A stretch of 52,892 nt of DNA from Roseibacillus sp. GTDB taxonomy: Bacteria > Verrucomicrobiota > Verrucomicrobiia > Verrucomicrobiales > Akkermansiaceae. The position numbers and the translations under genes are program-made. The stretch covers positions 1-52,892 of the forward strand of contig JAPKFB010000031.1 in NCBI GenBank assembly GCA_028821775.1, read 5' to 3'. Below are positions 18,986-27,809 of the stretch, piece after piece; position 1 is the first letter of the stretch; each line of letters begins with the position of its first letter. The notes beneath the pieces are model-generated. The model was not told the origin of the DNA, did not search any database, and saw nothing but the letters and a program-made list of their open reading frames with translations.

Positions 18986-19573
18986 TCAAGTCTCCAACGC
19001 ATCGTGAAGGAGAAAGGAGCCAAGGTAGATGAGCTGGTCCGTCAATAGGATTGGGTGGCCGCCAGCCGTCTCGATCCGGTCCCGGAAATACGATTTGCAG
19101 CAGAGCACCACGGCGGCGGGCCTCCTGATGGAGGCCTTGGCAGGAGCGGGCAGCTTGAAGTCCATCAGGCCGTTGTGGCCCAGATAGGCCACCAGCGCAT
19201 CATTGCCTTGCGCCAAGGCCGCTTCAAAGTTCTTGGTGCAGGTTTCGATTGCACTTCCTCGATGGGCAGAAGCCGTGAGGAGGAGGTCGGCGCTGGCATA
19301 CTTGAACTGCTGGCGAACGAGAATGCCCGGGCTGACCTCCTGCTCGGCCTTGATCAGTTTCCACTTCTCACTTCTCTTGAAGAAGCTCGCGAAGCCGTCG
19401 AAGCAACCCCAGTAATGATTGCCGGCCGGCTTCTTTCCATCCCTGATTCTGACGGAAACCGGAGCGATCCTCTGGGAATCGTTGTCACAGAGGGCCACGA
19501 CAATCGTCCGGGGCCCGGCTTCACTCACCAGCATAAAAATGATCAGGAAGAGAATGGTGAGGGGGAACTTCAT
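18986..19573 (-). CDS. Exported protein of unknown function, probably shortened by late stop codons
   Basis: From ATG 19573 there is a signal peptide (MKFPLTILFLIIFMLVSEA), then TIVVALCDNDSQRIAPV, a WGCFDGF segment, VAYLGHNGLMDFKLP and AVVLCCKSYFRDR. I recall this as a conserved exported family of unknown function. The frame stops at a TGA (18986-18988) where relatives, as I recall them, continue with Trp. Reading on gives a family-like tail (ASIRSAVSRAYARNQ), then a TAG (18914-18916), then 16 more codons to a TGA that overlaps the next start codon at 18863. The gene is therefore either a recent pseudogene at its 3' end, misread, or tolerant of losing about 40 residues. Confidence 0.65.
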   Translation of the reverse strand: MKFPLTILFLIIFMLVSEAGPRTIVVALCDNDSQRIAPVSVRIRDGKKPAGNHYWGCFDGFASFFKRSEKWKLIKAEQEVSPGILVRQQFKYASADLLLTASAHRGSAIETCTKNFEAALAQGNDALVAYLGHNGLMDFKLPAPAKASIRRPAAVVLCCKSYFRDRIETAGGHPILLTDQLIYLGSFLLHDALET

Positions 19574-19674
19574 GAAATCTGATGGCGAGGCACTCACCTC
19601 GTAATTTGGTTCGAATTCTCCGGATTGCAAGGAGTCCGGAAGCGAGGACTCTCTTCCTCCATCGCGGCTGGCCT

Positions 19675-20808
19675 CTAACGCAGGAGAGCCTCTAACAGAT
19701 TTTTCACGTGTTCCATCGCTGGGTCATTCAGGTAGCGCCTGGTGGCTTCCCTGCCCCGCACGGGATCGAGTTCGGTGAGGGCGAGCAGGATGGCATAGAC
19801 ATGATAGGCATCGCCCTGTCCGAACTTCGCGGGGAGAGCCTCCACAATCATCGGCGCCGAATCCTGGTAGCGAAATCTTGCCATGGCGGTGGCGACCTCC
19901 GCCCGAATCTGCAAAGCGCCTTTCTTGAGGAAGGGCAAGAGTTGGGGCGCGACCGAGGCCTCGCCAATGCGTCCAAGGGCTTCAATGATCCGGACGGGAT
20001 GCACCTGTTCCGGTTTTTCGAGGAGCGCCACCAGGTTGGGAACGGCCCGCCGCGCCGCGGGCCCCAAGTCGTGAAGAATGAGGACGGCCTCCCCGAGTCG
20101 ATCATCCGGCTGCGCGCTGCGGAGTAGTTCGAGAATCTCCTCGACGGCGTGGCGTCCAAGCTTGGGAAGAACCTGCCTCACCCGCTGGCGATAGGTTGCG
20201 TGATCACCTTCCGGGGAGGTGCGCTCCAAGAGGTAGGCCGCGAGCACGATGGCCTGCTCCTGGGGATGAACAATGGTCTGAGCCTCCGACCACTCCTGGC
20301 GGTCCGCCAGTCCCAGGCGGATTTCTGCTCGGAGATCCTTTTCAGTGGCACACGCGCGATAGGCGACGAGCTCGAGTGGGCCCGGGTTCATCGGTTGTTC
20401 GTAGCGGTAACACCTTCCTTCCTCGATCCAGACGAGCCCCGAGCTTCCCTCTCCAACCGCCGACAGGGAGTGCCACGCGTCTCCCTTACGATTGAGGAAG
20501 CAGATCAGTCGCTGGGACTTGAGCCCCTTCCTGCCTGAGCCTTTGACGGGCGCTTGGTGCCGTCCGCTCCGCACCACCCGACTATGTAGATCGAGCCCCA
20601 TGAGTTCGATTTCTTCGTTCGACCCTTCGCCCTCGGTGGGCGGCAAGAGCCACTCCAAGATCTTCACGCGATTGGCTCCCACCCGCTCGCCCAGCATGAT
20701 GGCCTCCGCCTCCGCACACATCCAATGGGCGGGCCAGGCCGGAAGCTCTTCGCTCTGCAAAAGGCTGGGGGTGAGTGCAATCGCACCCATGAGGGAAAGG
20801 AACTTCAT
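19675..20808 (-). CDS. Exported HEAT-repeat protein
   Basis: The start at 20808 gives a signal peptide (MKFLSLMGAIALTPSLLQSEE). The N-terminal 200 residues are not recognised. The C-terminal half is built of HEAT-like helical repeats (LGPAARRAVPNLVALLEKPE, IIEALGRIGEASVAPQLLPF and EVATAMARFRYQDSAPMIVE). Such repeats form binding solenoids and are common in secreted PVC proteins. Isolated, with no operon partner. The role is unknown. Confidence 0.78.
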   Translation of the reverse strand: MKFLSLMGAIALTPSLLQSEELPAWPAHWMCAEAEAIMLGERVGANRVKILEWLLPPTEGEGSNEEIELMGLDLHSRVVRSGRHQAPVKGSGRKGLKSQRLICFLNRKGDAWHSLSAVGEGSSGLVWIEEGRCYRYEQPMNPGPLELVAYRACATEKDLRAEIRLGLADRQEWSEAQTIVHPQEQAIVLAAYLLERTSPEGDHATYRQRVRQVLPKLGRHAVEEILELLRSAQPDDRLGEAVLILHDLGPAARRAVPNLVALLEKPEQVHPVRIIEALGRIGEASVAPQLLPFLKKGALQIRAEVATAMARFRYQDSAPMIVEALPAKFGQGDAYHVYAILLALTELDPVRGREATRRYLNDPAMEHVKNLLEALLR

Positions 20809-21058
20809 GGCCGGCTTGGGTGGGATTCCCTCCCAAGAGACGCCCGGAACCAAGGAAAATTAGCGAATTATCAGAGCTCGACCTTGAGCAGGGGCAACGA
20901 TCGGCCCGGAAACTAGGACTGATGGGAACCCGCCCATTTCACTTCCTGAAAGCCCGCCGCATGGGGATCTTCTCCTGCCTGGCATCAATCCCCTTCGTGC
21001 CGAGGACAATGGCGTGCGGAGAGTTCGAGGGCGAGCCCGTCGTTCTTCTGGATCGGTC

Positions 21059-21292
21059 TCAGGTCTCCCCCGGAACGCCAACCCTCTGATCCGGCGGCGC
21101 TCCGTGACGACTGAAGGTCTTGCGGTGACTCTCCTTTCCCAGCTTCTTGAGCTGGATCATGAGCTGCCTACAAGTAGGCGGTTTGGGAGTTGCGCCCATG
21201 GCAGCGACGACCCTTGCGAAGGGGAGGAAGCCATCCACAACACCACCGCGCTCTAGCAGGCTGAGCCGCTGCAAGGCCGCGCTGCGCTCCAT
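21059..21292 (-). CDS. Possible small protein downstream of pdhC
   Basis: A 77-residue frame begins at ATG 21292, with GGAAG four bases earlier, 28 bases after the pdhC stop and on the same strand. It encodes MERSAALQRLSLLERGGVVD, then FARVVAAMGATPKPPTCRQL and a basic tail. Amino-acid usage looks protein-like for the first 55 residues. No domain is recognised. It might be a small helical DNA- or protein-binding protein, or chance. Confidence 0.35.
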   Translation of the reverse strand: MERSAALQRLSLLERGGVVDGFLPFARVVAAMGATPKPPTCRQLMIQLKKLGKESHRKTFSRHGAPPDQRVGVPGET

Positions 21293-21320
21293 TTCTTCCG
21301 GCCCAACTTTCGGTCGCTCC

Positions 21321-22694
21321 TTACACCAGCATGAGAGCTGGATTCTCGATGAGCTTCTTGACCTGACCGAGGAAGGCGGCGCCAACCGCCCCGTCGACCA
21401 CACGATGGTCACAGGAGAGTCCGAGGTCCACCCGCAGACCGGGAACGACTTTGCCATTCACCACCACGGGTTTTTGGCTGATCGCTCCGATCGAGAGGAT
21501 GGCAGCCTGCGGCGGATTGATGATGGCATCAAAGGCGTCCACCCCGTAGGCCCCGAGATTCGAGACCGTGATGGTGCCATTATCGAACTCGCTGGGGAGA
21601 AGTTTCCCTTCCCTGGCTCGTGCGGCGAGATCCTTGACCTCGCGTGAGATTTGGAGCAAGGACTTGGCGGCGGCGTCCTTGATGACCGGCGTGACCAATC
21701 CACCCTCCACCGCCACCGCCACCGAAACCCCGATCTGAGCAAACTGGACAATGTGATCGCCGTTGAAGAACGCGTTCACGGCCGGGACCACTTGGAGTGC
21801 GTTGATCACCGCCTTGAGGATGAAGTCGTTCACGGTGTACTTGTTTCCGTGAGTCGCGGTGGCCTGGGCATTGACCTGTTTGCGAATGTCCATGAGCGAT
21901 CCCGCATCCGCCTCCATGTGCAGGTAGAAGTGCGGGATGGTGGTCTTGGAGGTGAGGAGGCGGTCCGCAATGGTGCGACGCAGGGTGGAAAGTTCGATGC
22001 GCCGATCTTCACCGCCCACCGCCGGAGCAGGCCCTAGAGCGGGCTTGGAAGCCGGCGCAGGAGCAGGGCTTGGTTCTGGAGCGGGTGCCGGAGGCGGCTC
22101 CGCAGCAGGAACAGGAGTGGGTGTCCCGCCGATGAGAGCGTCGATATCCTTCTTCACGATCCGGCCTCCAGGGCCACTTCCTTTGATGCTGGCAAGATCC
22201 ACTCCGCTCGCGACGGCCAGTTTGCGGGCGAGAGGAGAGGCCTTGATGCGCTCGGTGGCAGCAGTGGCGGGCGCCGGGACCTTGGGAACGGACGCGGGTT
22301 CCGAGGCCGTCGGGACCGGCTCAGCCGCCGGAGCGAGGGTCGGTTCCGAGGCAGGCTCAGGATGGCGAGCTTGAATGGCGACCGGTTTGAGATTGTCCAG
22401 TGGAGAAGGCTCGGGCGCGGCTTCGGTTTCGGCTTCGGGCGGCTCCGCCGCTTCGCCTTCGTCGCGCAAAACCGCGAGGGTGGCACCGATGGTGGCTTTG
22501 CCACCTTCTGCGATGAGAATCTCTGCGATAATCCCTTCGTCAAAAGCTTCCATCGCCATGGTTGCCTTGTCGGTTTCGATCTCGGCGATTTCATCGCCGA
22601 TTTCGACTTGATCCCCGACCTGCTTGAGCCAGCGCACAACGGTCCCCTCGGTCATCGTGTCCGAGAGTTTGGGCATTTCAATATGGATTGCCAT
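21321..22694 (-). CDS. pdhC: Dihydrolipoamide acetyltransferase (pyruvate dehydrogenase E2)
   Basis: 457 residues in the standard E2 order. A lipoyl domain covers residues 1-80 with the lipoylated lysine in ETDKATM. An Ala/Pro-rich linker follows, then a peripheral-subunit-binding domain at about 150-185 (ASPLARKLAVASGVDLASIKG), a second linker and the acyltransferase domain. The active-site motif near the C-terminus is DHRVVDGA, carrying the catalytic His. E2 moves the acetyl group from E1 to CoA. The gene lies on the same strand as pdhA and pdhB, with a lipoprotein gene and its terminator between, so it probably has its own promoter. E3 is not in the window. Confidence 0.93.
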   Translation of the reverse strand: MAIHIEMPKLSDTMTEGTVVRWLKQVGDQVEIGDEIAEIETDKATMAMEAFDEGIIAEILIAEGGKATIGATLAVLRDEGEAAEPPEAETEAAPEPSPLDNLKPVAIQARHPEPASEPTLAPAAEPVPTASEPASVPKVPAPATAATERIKASPLARKLAVASGVDLASIKGSGPGGRIVKKDIDALIGGTPTPVPAAEPPPAPAPEPSPAPAPASKPALGPAPAVGGEDRRIELSTLRRTIADRLLTSKTTIPHFYLHMEADAGSLMDIRKQVNAQATATHGNKYTVNDFILKAVINALQVVPAVNAFFNGDHIVQFAQIGVSVAVAVEGGLVTPVIKDAAAKSLLQISREVKDLAARAREGKLLPSEFDNGTITVSNLGAYGVDAFDAIINPPQAAILSIGAISQKPVVVNGKVVPGLRVDLGLSCDHRVVDGAVGAAFLGQVKKLIENPALMLV

Positions 22695-23085
22695 GGAGGT
22701 CGGAGAAGTCAGGTGATGGTGGGAGGGGCGCGCAGGGACTTAGCAGAGGTCAGGCTTAGGACAAAACGAATTTCGCACCGGGTTGTTATTCGTTTTCCTC
22801 TCTCAGGCCCTCAAGCCCCCTGCTTTCAGAGCCTGCCCAAGTTGTCCTTGGAGGGTGTGGAGGGAACATCTCCAGACGGCAGGGACGTCCGTGAGCTACA
22901 CCCTGACAGTCCCAAGAGAATGAGTGTGCAGCAGGTCCAACGGCCTTTTCGCGGCCCATGGGGGCAGAGTTCTCTTTGCCCCGGGGAGCGCAAGAACCCT
23001 GGTCTGAAAGTTGGATCGCCCTCATAAAATAAAAAAAGCGGGCCCTCCTCAGGAGAGCCCGCAAGAAAGTGATTACGCTCGGGGC
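22695..23085. other. Intergenic region upstream of pdhC
   Basis: It contains the terminator of the Cys-rich lipoprotein gene at its right end and the presumed promoter region of pdhC at its left end. No coding frame with protein character was seen. Confidence 0.4.
23026..23062 (-). terminator. Intrinsic terminator of the Cys-rich lipoprotein gene
   Basis: On the minus strand a GC stem (23062-23038, GCGGGCTCTCC with GGAGGGCCCGC, loop TGA) is followed by seven U residues and more A/U. It lies 24 bases after the stop of the lipoprotein gene. Confidence 0.85.
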
Positions 23086-23448
23086 TCAGTTTGCGGACGG
23101 TGCAAGCTCCTTCATGGTCGGAATCTGCCCGATATGAGGCTCTCCGCTACCACCTTGAGCGGTGGCACGTCGAAGGACGGCCGTGCTCACGATATCGCAG
23201 CAATCAGGAGCGGGGCAATACCATGAGCCACAAGAGGTGCACTTGACGGCCTTGCGGACGGTCTTAATGACCGGACGACGCACGGTAATAGTGCCGCCAT
23301 TGCCACCCTTTGGGCCAGGGTCGGCAAATACTTCTTCTTCAATCCACTCAGTTTCTTCAATTTCGATGTACTGCTGGGAAGTGGAACAGCAGGAGGAAAA
23401 GGTGAAGACGAGAACAAGAATCGCCGGGACAAACGCCAGTTTTTTCAT
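23086..23448 (-). CDS. Cys-rich lipoprotein of unknown function
   Basis: The start at 23448 gives MKKLAFVPAILVLVFTFSSCC, a signal peptide with a lipobox ending at Cys20 or 21. The mature part has an acidic stretch (IEIEETEWIEEEVFADPGP), a Gly-rich turn, and a cluster with paired cysteines (CTSCGSWYCPAPDCCD) that could bind metal or form disulfides. Single gene between pdhB and pdhC on the same strand, with a strong terminator behind it. Its position inside the pdh set may be accidental. Confidence 0.75.
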   Translation of the reverse strand: MKKLAFVPAILVLVFTFSSCCSTSQQYIEIEETEWIEEEVFADPGPKGGNGGTITVRRPVIKTVRKAVKCTSCGSWYCPAPDCCDIVSTAVLRRATAQGGSGEPHIGQIPTMKELAPSAN

Positions 23449-23603
23449 AGACAAGTGGGAAGTTAGGTATGTGAGACGACGATGCAAACAGATTTTCAGA
23501 GCTCTTGTCCAGCTTCCATGCGGGTGGTTGAAAGTTAAGACCTCAAAAGAGGATGCGGAGATGCAAAATTTGCCCTCCGCCTTGGGAGATTCCGCCGGTG
23601 AGA

Positions 23604-24587
23604 TCAGGCGATGGCGAGAACTTGTTCCACCACCCTGCGTGGGTTGGGCAACTGCTCATTTTCGATGTGTGGCGAGTAAATCGCCGGGGCATCGATGGTG
23701 CAAACCCGCTTCACAGGAGCATCGAGGTGATCGAAGGCGTGCTCCTGAATGAGGGTGGCAATCTGGGAGGAAACTCCAGCGAAGGGCTTGGATTCATCCA
23801 CCAGCACGGCGCGGTTGGTCTTGATCACCGAGTTGATGATGGTGTCCTGGTCGAGCGGACGGATCGAGCGGAGGTCGACCACTTCCGCCGAGATGCTGTG
23901 TTCCGAGGCAAGAGTCTCGGCCGCTTCGAGGGCGTGAAGAACTGAAATTCCGTGCGCGATGAGGGAGATGTCGCTTCCCTCCCGCTTCACCTCCGCGAGT
24001 CCGAGGGGCACGAGGTGGTCGCCCTCGCTGGGATCGGAAACCTCACCCTCGAGGCCATAGAGCTTGGTGTTCTCCATGAAAAAAACCGGATCGTTGTCCC
24101 GGATGGCAGCCTTCATGAGCCCCTTTGCGTCTGATGCGGTGGCGGGTGCACAGACTTTCAGCCCGGGGAACGCGGCAAAGAGAGACTCTGGACAGTGCGA
24201 GTGGGTAGCGCCGACGCCGGTTCCGCCATTGGCGGGACCGCGCACCACGATCGGCACGTTGATCAATCCGCCTGACATGTAGCGCACACAGCTGGCATTG
24301 TTCACGAGTTGATCAAAGGCCACCGAATGGAAGGACCAGAACATGAGCTCCATCACGGGACGAACGCCCAACATGGAAGCGCCCACCCCCATGCCTATAA
24401 AACCCGCTTCGGAGATCGGAGTATCTACAATTCTTTTGTCGCCCCACTTTTCCCAGAGTCCTTCCGTGACCTTGTAGGCCCCGTTGTACTGGGCCACTTC
24501 CTCCCCCATTACGACGACATTTTCGTCGCGTGCTAGCTCTTCATCGAGGGCCTCGCGAATAGCGTGGCGGTATTGCAGTTCTCTCAT
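23604..24587 (-). CDS. pdhB: Pyruvate dehydrogenase E1 beta subunit
   Basis: 327 residues of the transketolase-like E1-beta family: LQYRHAIREALDEELARDEN, VVMGEEVAQYNGAYKVTEGL, SEAGFIGMGVGASMLG, then EVVDLRSIRPLDQDTI and LVDESKPFAGVSSQ in the C-terminal domain. With E1-alpha it decarboxylates pyruvate using thiamine diphosphate. It starts 60 bases after the pdhA stop, so pdhA-pdhB are probably one transcript. The bases before the ATG read TCTAACCG, a variant of the motif seen at other starts here. Confidence 0.94.
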   Translation of the reverse strand: MRELQYRHAIREALDEELARDENVVVMGEEVAQYNGAYKVTEGLWEKWGDKRIVDTPISEAGFIGMGVGASMLGVRPVMELMFWSFHSVAFDQLVNNASCVRYMSGGLINVPIVVRGPANGGTGVGATHSHCPESLFAAFPGLKVCAPATASDAKGLMKAAIRDNDPVFFMENTKLYGLEGEVSDPSEGDHLVPLGLAEVKREGSDISLIAHGISVLHALEAAETLASEHSISAEVVDLRSIRPLDQDTIINSVIKTNRAVLVDESKPFAGVSSQIATLIQEHAFDHLDAPVKRVCTIDAPAIYSPHIENEQLPNPRRVVEQVLAIA

Positions 24588-24647
24588 CGGTTAGACTATC
24601 GATTGGCGGCAAGCAGAGCGATTCTGCAACAATTACCGGCCTGGCCT

Positions 24648-25736
24648 TCAGTCGTTGAAAAAGTGACGGCCGCTGTTGCCTGCTTCGGTGTCTTCATCGA
24701 CTTCCCAGTAAACATGGTGCTGGATGTCCTCGATGGTGGGCGGTGCCGCAGCCTCGGCGAAATTGATCGCGGCCTTGACTTCCTTGGTCGCCTCTTTCTC
24801 GATTTCCTTAAGCTCTTCGGCGGTCGCGATTCCCTCTTCGGTCAGGCGGCGCTCCCAAATGCGGATGGGATCGTGATCGCTTTTGTAGCGTTCAATCTCC
24901 TCCGGGGTGCGGTACTTGGCGGCATTAGCGTCGGCCACCGAGTGTCCGTAGTAACGATAGGTCTGGATCTCCAAAAGGGTTGGGCGATGTTCCTTGCGCG
25001 CCCGCTCCATCGCGATGTGAGTCTTGGCGCGAATCTCGTAAACATCTTCGCCATTGATGAGGTCCCAAACCATGTCATAGGCCTCCGCCCGCTGCGCGAG
25101 GCAATCGCGATAGGCACTCGATCGTAATTGCGAGGTTCCCATCGAATACCCATTGTTCTCGATGACGTAGACGATCGGAACTTCGAAGAGGGAGGCCAGG
25201 TTCAGCGACTCGTGGAAGGCCCCCTGGTTGATCGCGCCGTCTCCCAGGAAACAGAGCGCGCAGCCTTCCAGCCCTTTGTATTTGAGGCCGAAGCCGAGAC
25301 CGAGACCGAGCGGGGTCTGTCCCGCAACGATTCCGTGACCTCCCCAAAAATTCTTGTTGGGTGCGAAGAAGTGCATCGAGCCCCCCTTCCCTTGCGAACA
25401 GCCCGAAACCTTCCCCAGAAGCTCCGCCATGCATTCGTTCATCCCCATCCCGACTGCCAGCGCGTGACCGTGGCAGCGGTAGGCGGTGATGGCGTGATCG
25501 TTCTCCCCCATCAGGGAGACCGTCCCGACTGCCACCGATTCCTGGCCGTTGTAAAGATGGAGAAATCCCCCAATTCGGCCCTTGTGATATTGTGCTAACG
25601 AGAGGTGTTCGAACCGCCGGATGCGGATCATCTCCCGGTAGAAGCCGATCTTGTCGTCGTTGCTGAGATCACGGTTGATCGGTGAGCTGGAAAAATCCAT
25701 CACGGCGAAAGGGGGGGCGGCGGGGTTTTCCTGCAT
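24648..25736 (-). CDS. pdhA: Pyruvate dehydrogenase E1 alpha subunit
   Basis: 362 residues from ATG 25736; ATG 25700 is an alternative start. The thiamine-diphosphate motif GDGAINQGAFHESLNLASL runs to VIENNGYSMGTSQ, and the phosphorylation-loop-like segment YRYYGHSVADANAAKYR is present. The N-terminus (FYREMIRIRRFEHLSLAQY and IGGFLHLYNGQESVAVG) is typical of PdhA. The frame stays open to 26051, but the extra residues have no family likeness. A promoter-like pair lies just upstream. Confidence 0.93.
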   Translation of the reverse strand: MQENPAAPPFAVMDFSSSPINRDLSNDDKIGFYREMIRIRRFEHLSLAQYHKGRIGGFLHLYNGQESVAVGTVSLMGENDHAITAYRCHGHALAVGMGMNECMAELLGKVSGCSQGKGGSMHFFAPNKNFWGGHGIVAGQTPLGLGLGFGLKYKGLEGCALCFLGDGAINQGAFHESLNLASLFEVPIVYVIENNGYSMGTSQLRSSAYRDCLAQRAEAYDMVWDLINGEDVYEIRAKTHIAMERARKEHRPTLLEIQTYRYYGHSVADANAAKYRTPEEIERYKSDHDPIRIWERRLTEEGIATAEELKEIEKEATKEVKAAINFAEAAAPPTIEDIQHHVYWEVDEDTEAGNSGRHFFND

Positions 25737-25754
25737 GCGGGTCGCTTCGGGGCG

Positions 25755-25783
25755 TGCATACTCGGCCCCTCCATGCCGCGCAA
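25755..25783 (-). promoter_or_regulatory. Candidate promoter of pdhA
   Basis: On the minus strand TTGCGC (25783-25778) and TATGCA (25760-25755) are separated by 17 bases. This would start transcription about 12 bases before the ATG at 25736. Confidence 0.4.
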
Positions 25784-25834
25784 GGGTTAAGGTCACCACA
25801 ATTCTGCGGCGGCCCGGGGCTTGGGAGCCCTCCT

Positions 25835-26416
25835 TCAGCGTTGGCGCCGAATGGGAGCAAATTCCCGGCGGGGCTCCAATTTGAGCGCCCATTGGCGCTG
25901 GCCGAGAAGAAAGAGACTGGTGAAGAAAATGTTGGCAAGGAGCCCGCTGCGAAGAAAAACCCAGGTCTCCATGGCGTGATGGGGTGCTCCGGTCCACTGG
26001 GCTTGAATGAATCCGGCCCCATTCTTGGCATAGTCCGGCAGGAGGAGCCACGATCCGGTGTTAGTAACAAAGTAAAAGAGGAGCGCCGCACCCAGCGAAC
26101 CACCCAGGAGCGGAAGCGCTCGCTGCTTGTTGCGAAGAGAGTAGCCCAAGGCCACCGCGAAGCCAAATCCCCCAATCACGATGAGCATCTGCCAATCCCA
26201 GCTGTAGCCGCCCTGAATCAGGTTGGTCAATTGGTAGGAAAGCACCCAAGCCAGCATCGGGATCCACAACCAACGCAATCCCATGCACGCCGCGACACAG
26301 AAAAAGACCGCCGGTAAGGGGCCAAATCCCGGCATGATCCCCTGCAGCATCGGGCCTACAATTCTGAAGAGAACCAGCAGTGCTATCAGCAGAATAATGG
26401 GAAGGGCGCGCTTCAT
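25835..26416 (-). CDS. DUF6580-like integral membrane protein
   Basis: 193 residues with about five or six hydrophobic helices, an N-terminal MKRALPIILLIALLVLFRIV, and later VFFCVAACMGLRWLWIPM. The Tyr/Trp-rich ending of the membrane part (PHHAMETWVFLRSGLLANIFFTSLF) fits the DUF6580 family as I recall it. These small proteins resemble vitamin-transport S components in size, but the substrate is unknown. It lies upstream of pdhA on the same strand. Confidence 0.65.
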   Translation of the reverse strand: MKRALPIILLIALLVLFRIVGPMLQGIMPGFGPLPAVFFCVAACMGLRWLWIPMLAWVLSYQLTNLIQGGYSWDWQMLIVIGGFGFAVALGYSLRNKQRALPLLGGSLGAALLFYFVTNTGSWLLLPDYAKNGAGFIQAQWTGAPHHAMETWVFLRSGLLANIFFTSLFLLGQRQWALKLEPRREFAPIRRQR

Positions 26417-26814
26417 GGGAATCTTGTTACACCCCAGATTGGCTCACCGCACGGAAAATGATGCGTCTTGAATCAGTCGCCCCGCCTTGCTCCGCTGGTT
26501 TCTTCGATGACCGAAGTAGCCGCCTGCATTACCATCACGATTGGTCGCCTGGGCGGGCGGTGCTTCTCGGGTGGTCGCGCGCGTCTCCTGGGAAGAACCC
26601 CCTTCCCGAAACTCGCTGATCCGCAACATGGGCCTGTTCCAAGCCTAACAGGAAGATAACGGGTTTTCCGAGCCCGTTACTTTGCTCTCTTCTTCCTGGA
26701 CACCATCGTTGAGACCGCTCAAGGGCTCCACAAGTTCCCCTTTCACTCTAATCTTCCCGCAGGTCCGGATGACTGCGGAAGGGAGCTCGACCAGATTCTG
26801 TTAGATGGTCGCGC
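26417..26814. other. Intergenic, no gene seen
   Basis: No frame here shows protein character. A TCTAACAGA motif in minus orientation (26797-26805) sits just downstream of the TPR/STN-like gene. No clear terminator was found. Confidence 0.4.
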
Positions 26815-27429
26815 CTACCGGACAAAGGGATCGACTGCCTTCCTGGGGGCCGCCTTCCCCGGTGTGATTTTGCCCCTCGCCGGAACGGGTTTTTTCACTC
26901 CCAGGGGTCTGATCACGATCGCGTGCGGGTCAAAGCGCGCGGTGGCGCGAGCGTTTTCCAAGCAGTATTGCAGAATGACCGAAGCAGGTAGATTTCCCAG
27001 CTTGAGCGTGAACTTGCGTTCCTCGAAAACATCGGTGGGATCCTGCACCAAAAAATTGGGAGTAAACTTCTTGTCCGGTTGCTTTTGGATCAAGGCCTTG
27101 ATCGCATCGAGTGCTTCCGGGAGGGTCAGGTCGTCGAAGTCCACCACCGGGATGATGATTTTCTTAAGCTGCAACTGACGCTTTTTTGCCAAGAGGGATC
27201 CCGAAGTCACATTCAATTGCTTGAGTTGAAACTTCGCGCTTGTGTTGCTTGGCTGCAAGCGAAGCACTTCCTGAAAACATGCTCGGGCCAAATCGGCCTG
27301 GCCTTGATCAATCGCGTGCAACCCTTGTTTGTAGAGGGTGGAGGCCTTCGACCCCGCTGGTTTTTGTCCCAGTGTAGAGGGACCGAGGGCCAAAAGGGCC
27401 CCCACGGTTAGGAGGATGACATTTCTCAT
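26815..27429 (-). CDS. Exported TPR / secretin-STN-like protein
   Basis: 204 residues with a signal peptide (MRNVILLTVGALLALGPSTLG). One or two TPR units follow (STLYKQGLHAIDQGQADLAR and LRLQPSNTSAKFQLKQL). Then comes a domain at about 90-180 with VDFDDLTLPEALDAIKALIQ and NLPASVILQYCLENARATAR. That second part resembles the STN/secretin N-terminal domains used in periplasmic secretin and TonB systems. The tail is basic and Pro/Gly-rich. PVC genomes hold many such proteins; no partner is encoded nearby. Confidence 0.72.
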   Translation of the reverse strand: MRNVILLTVGALLALGPSTLGQKPAGSKASTLYKQGLHAIDQGQADLARACFQEVLRLQPSNTSAKFQLKQLNVTSGSLLAKKRQLQLKKIIIPVVDFDDLTLPEALDAIKALIQKQPDKKFTPNFLVQDPTDVFEERKFTLKLGNLPASVILQYCLENARATARFDPHAIVIRPLGVKKPVPARGKITPGKAAPRKAVDPFVR

Positions 27430-27809
27430 TGTTCTTGGATCGGTTGGTAGTGTTAGTCGAAATCATGAGGTGTGGCATGATCTCGTCAGTCAATTTACTT
27501 TCAGGAATTCGTGCGGTCAAGGGGCCAGAGCGCGAGGGACTTATTAGGGGTTCTTAAGAGGAGGATGTATTTGAAACGTACCCCTTCTTCTTCTTAAAGG
27601 CGGGAACAAGTTGGCCAAATGAGCGTTCCCCGCCTATAGGACGGGCGTTCCACGCCCCCAATAAGTGGGGAGTAGCCTAGGCACGGTGGGCTCCGCTTGA
27701 TCTGACTTTGTTGTGATTCACGATCATCACCAATGCATTCCCATCTTTCCCCCAGCTTGTGATCAGGTTCTCCACGACGCTTGCTCGAATCTGATGGGGG
27801 GGATACAGG
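27430..27809. other. Divergent intergenic region before ribD, with two hairpins
   Basis: Two inverted repeats lie in a row: GGCGGGAAC (27599-27607) with GTTCCCCGCC (27625-27634), one base bulged, and CCCCA (27656-27660) with TGGGG (27666-27670). They precede ribD by about 140 bases. I see none of the conserved core of an FMN riboswitch. They may be part of a leader or simply repeats. Confidence 0.3.

Noticed and set aside
18986..18988. TGA in the exported gene considered as another selenocysteine codon
   Set aside because: As recalled, the family has Trp here, no Cys/Ser redox motif surrounds it, and a second stop of another type follows.
19605..19625. GGTTCGAATTC resembling a tRNA T-loop
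   Set aside because: The flanking bases do not form T, anticodon or acceptor stems.
27599..27670. Hairpins before ribD considered as an FMN riboswitch
   Set aside because: The conserved junction sequences of that riboswitch are absent.
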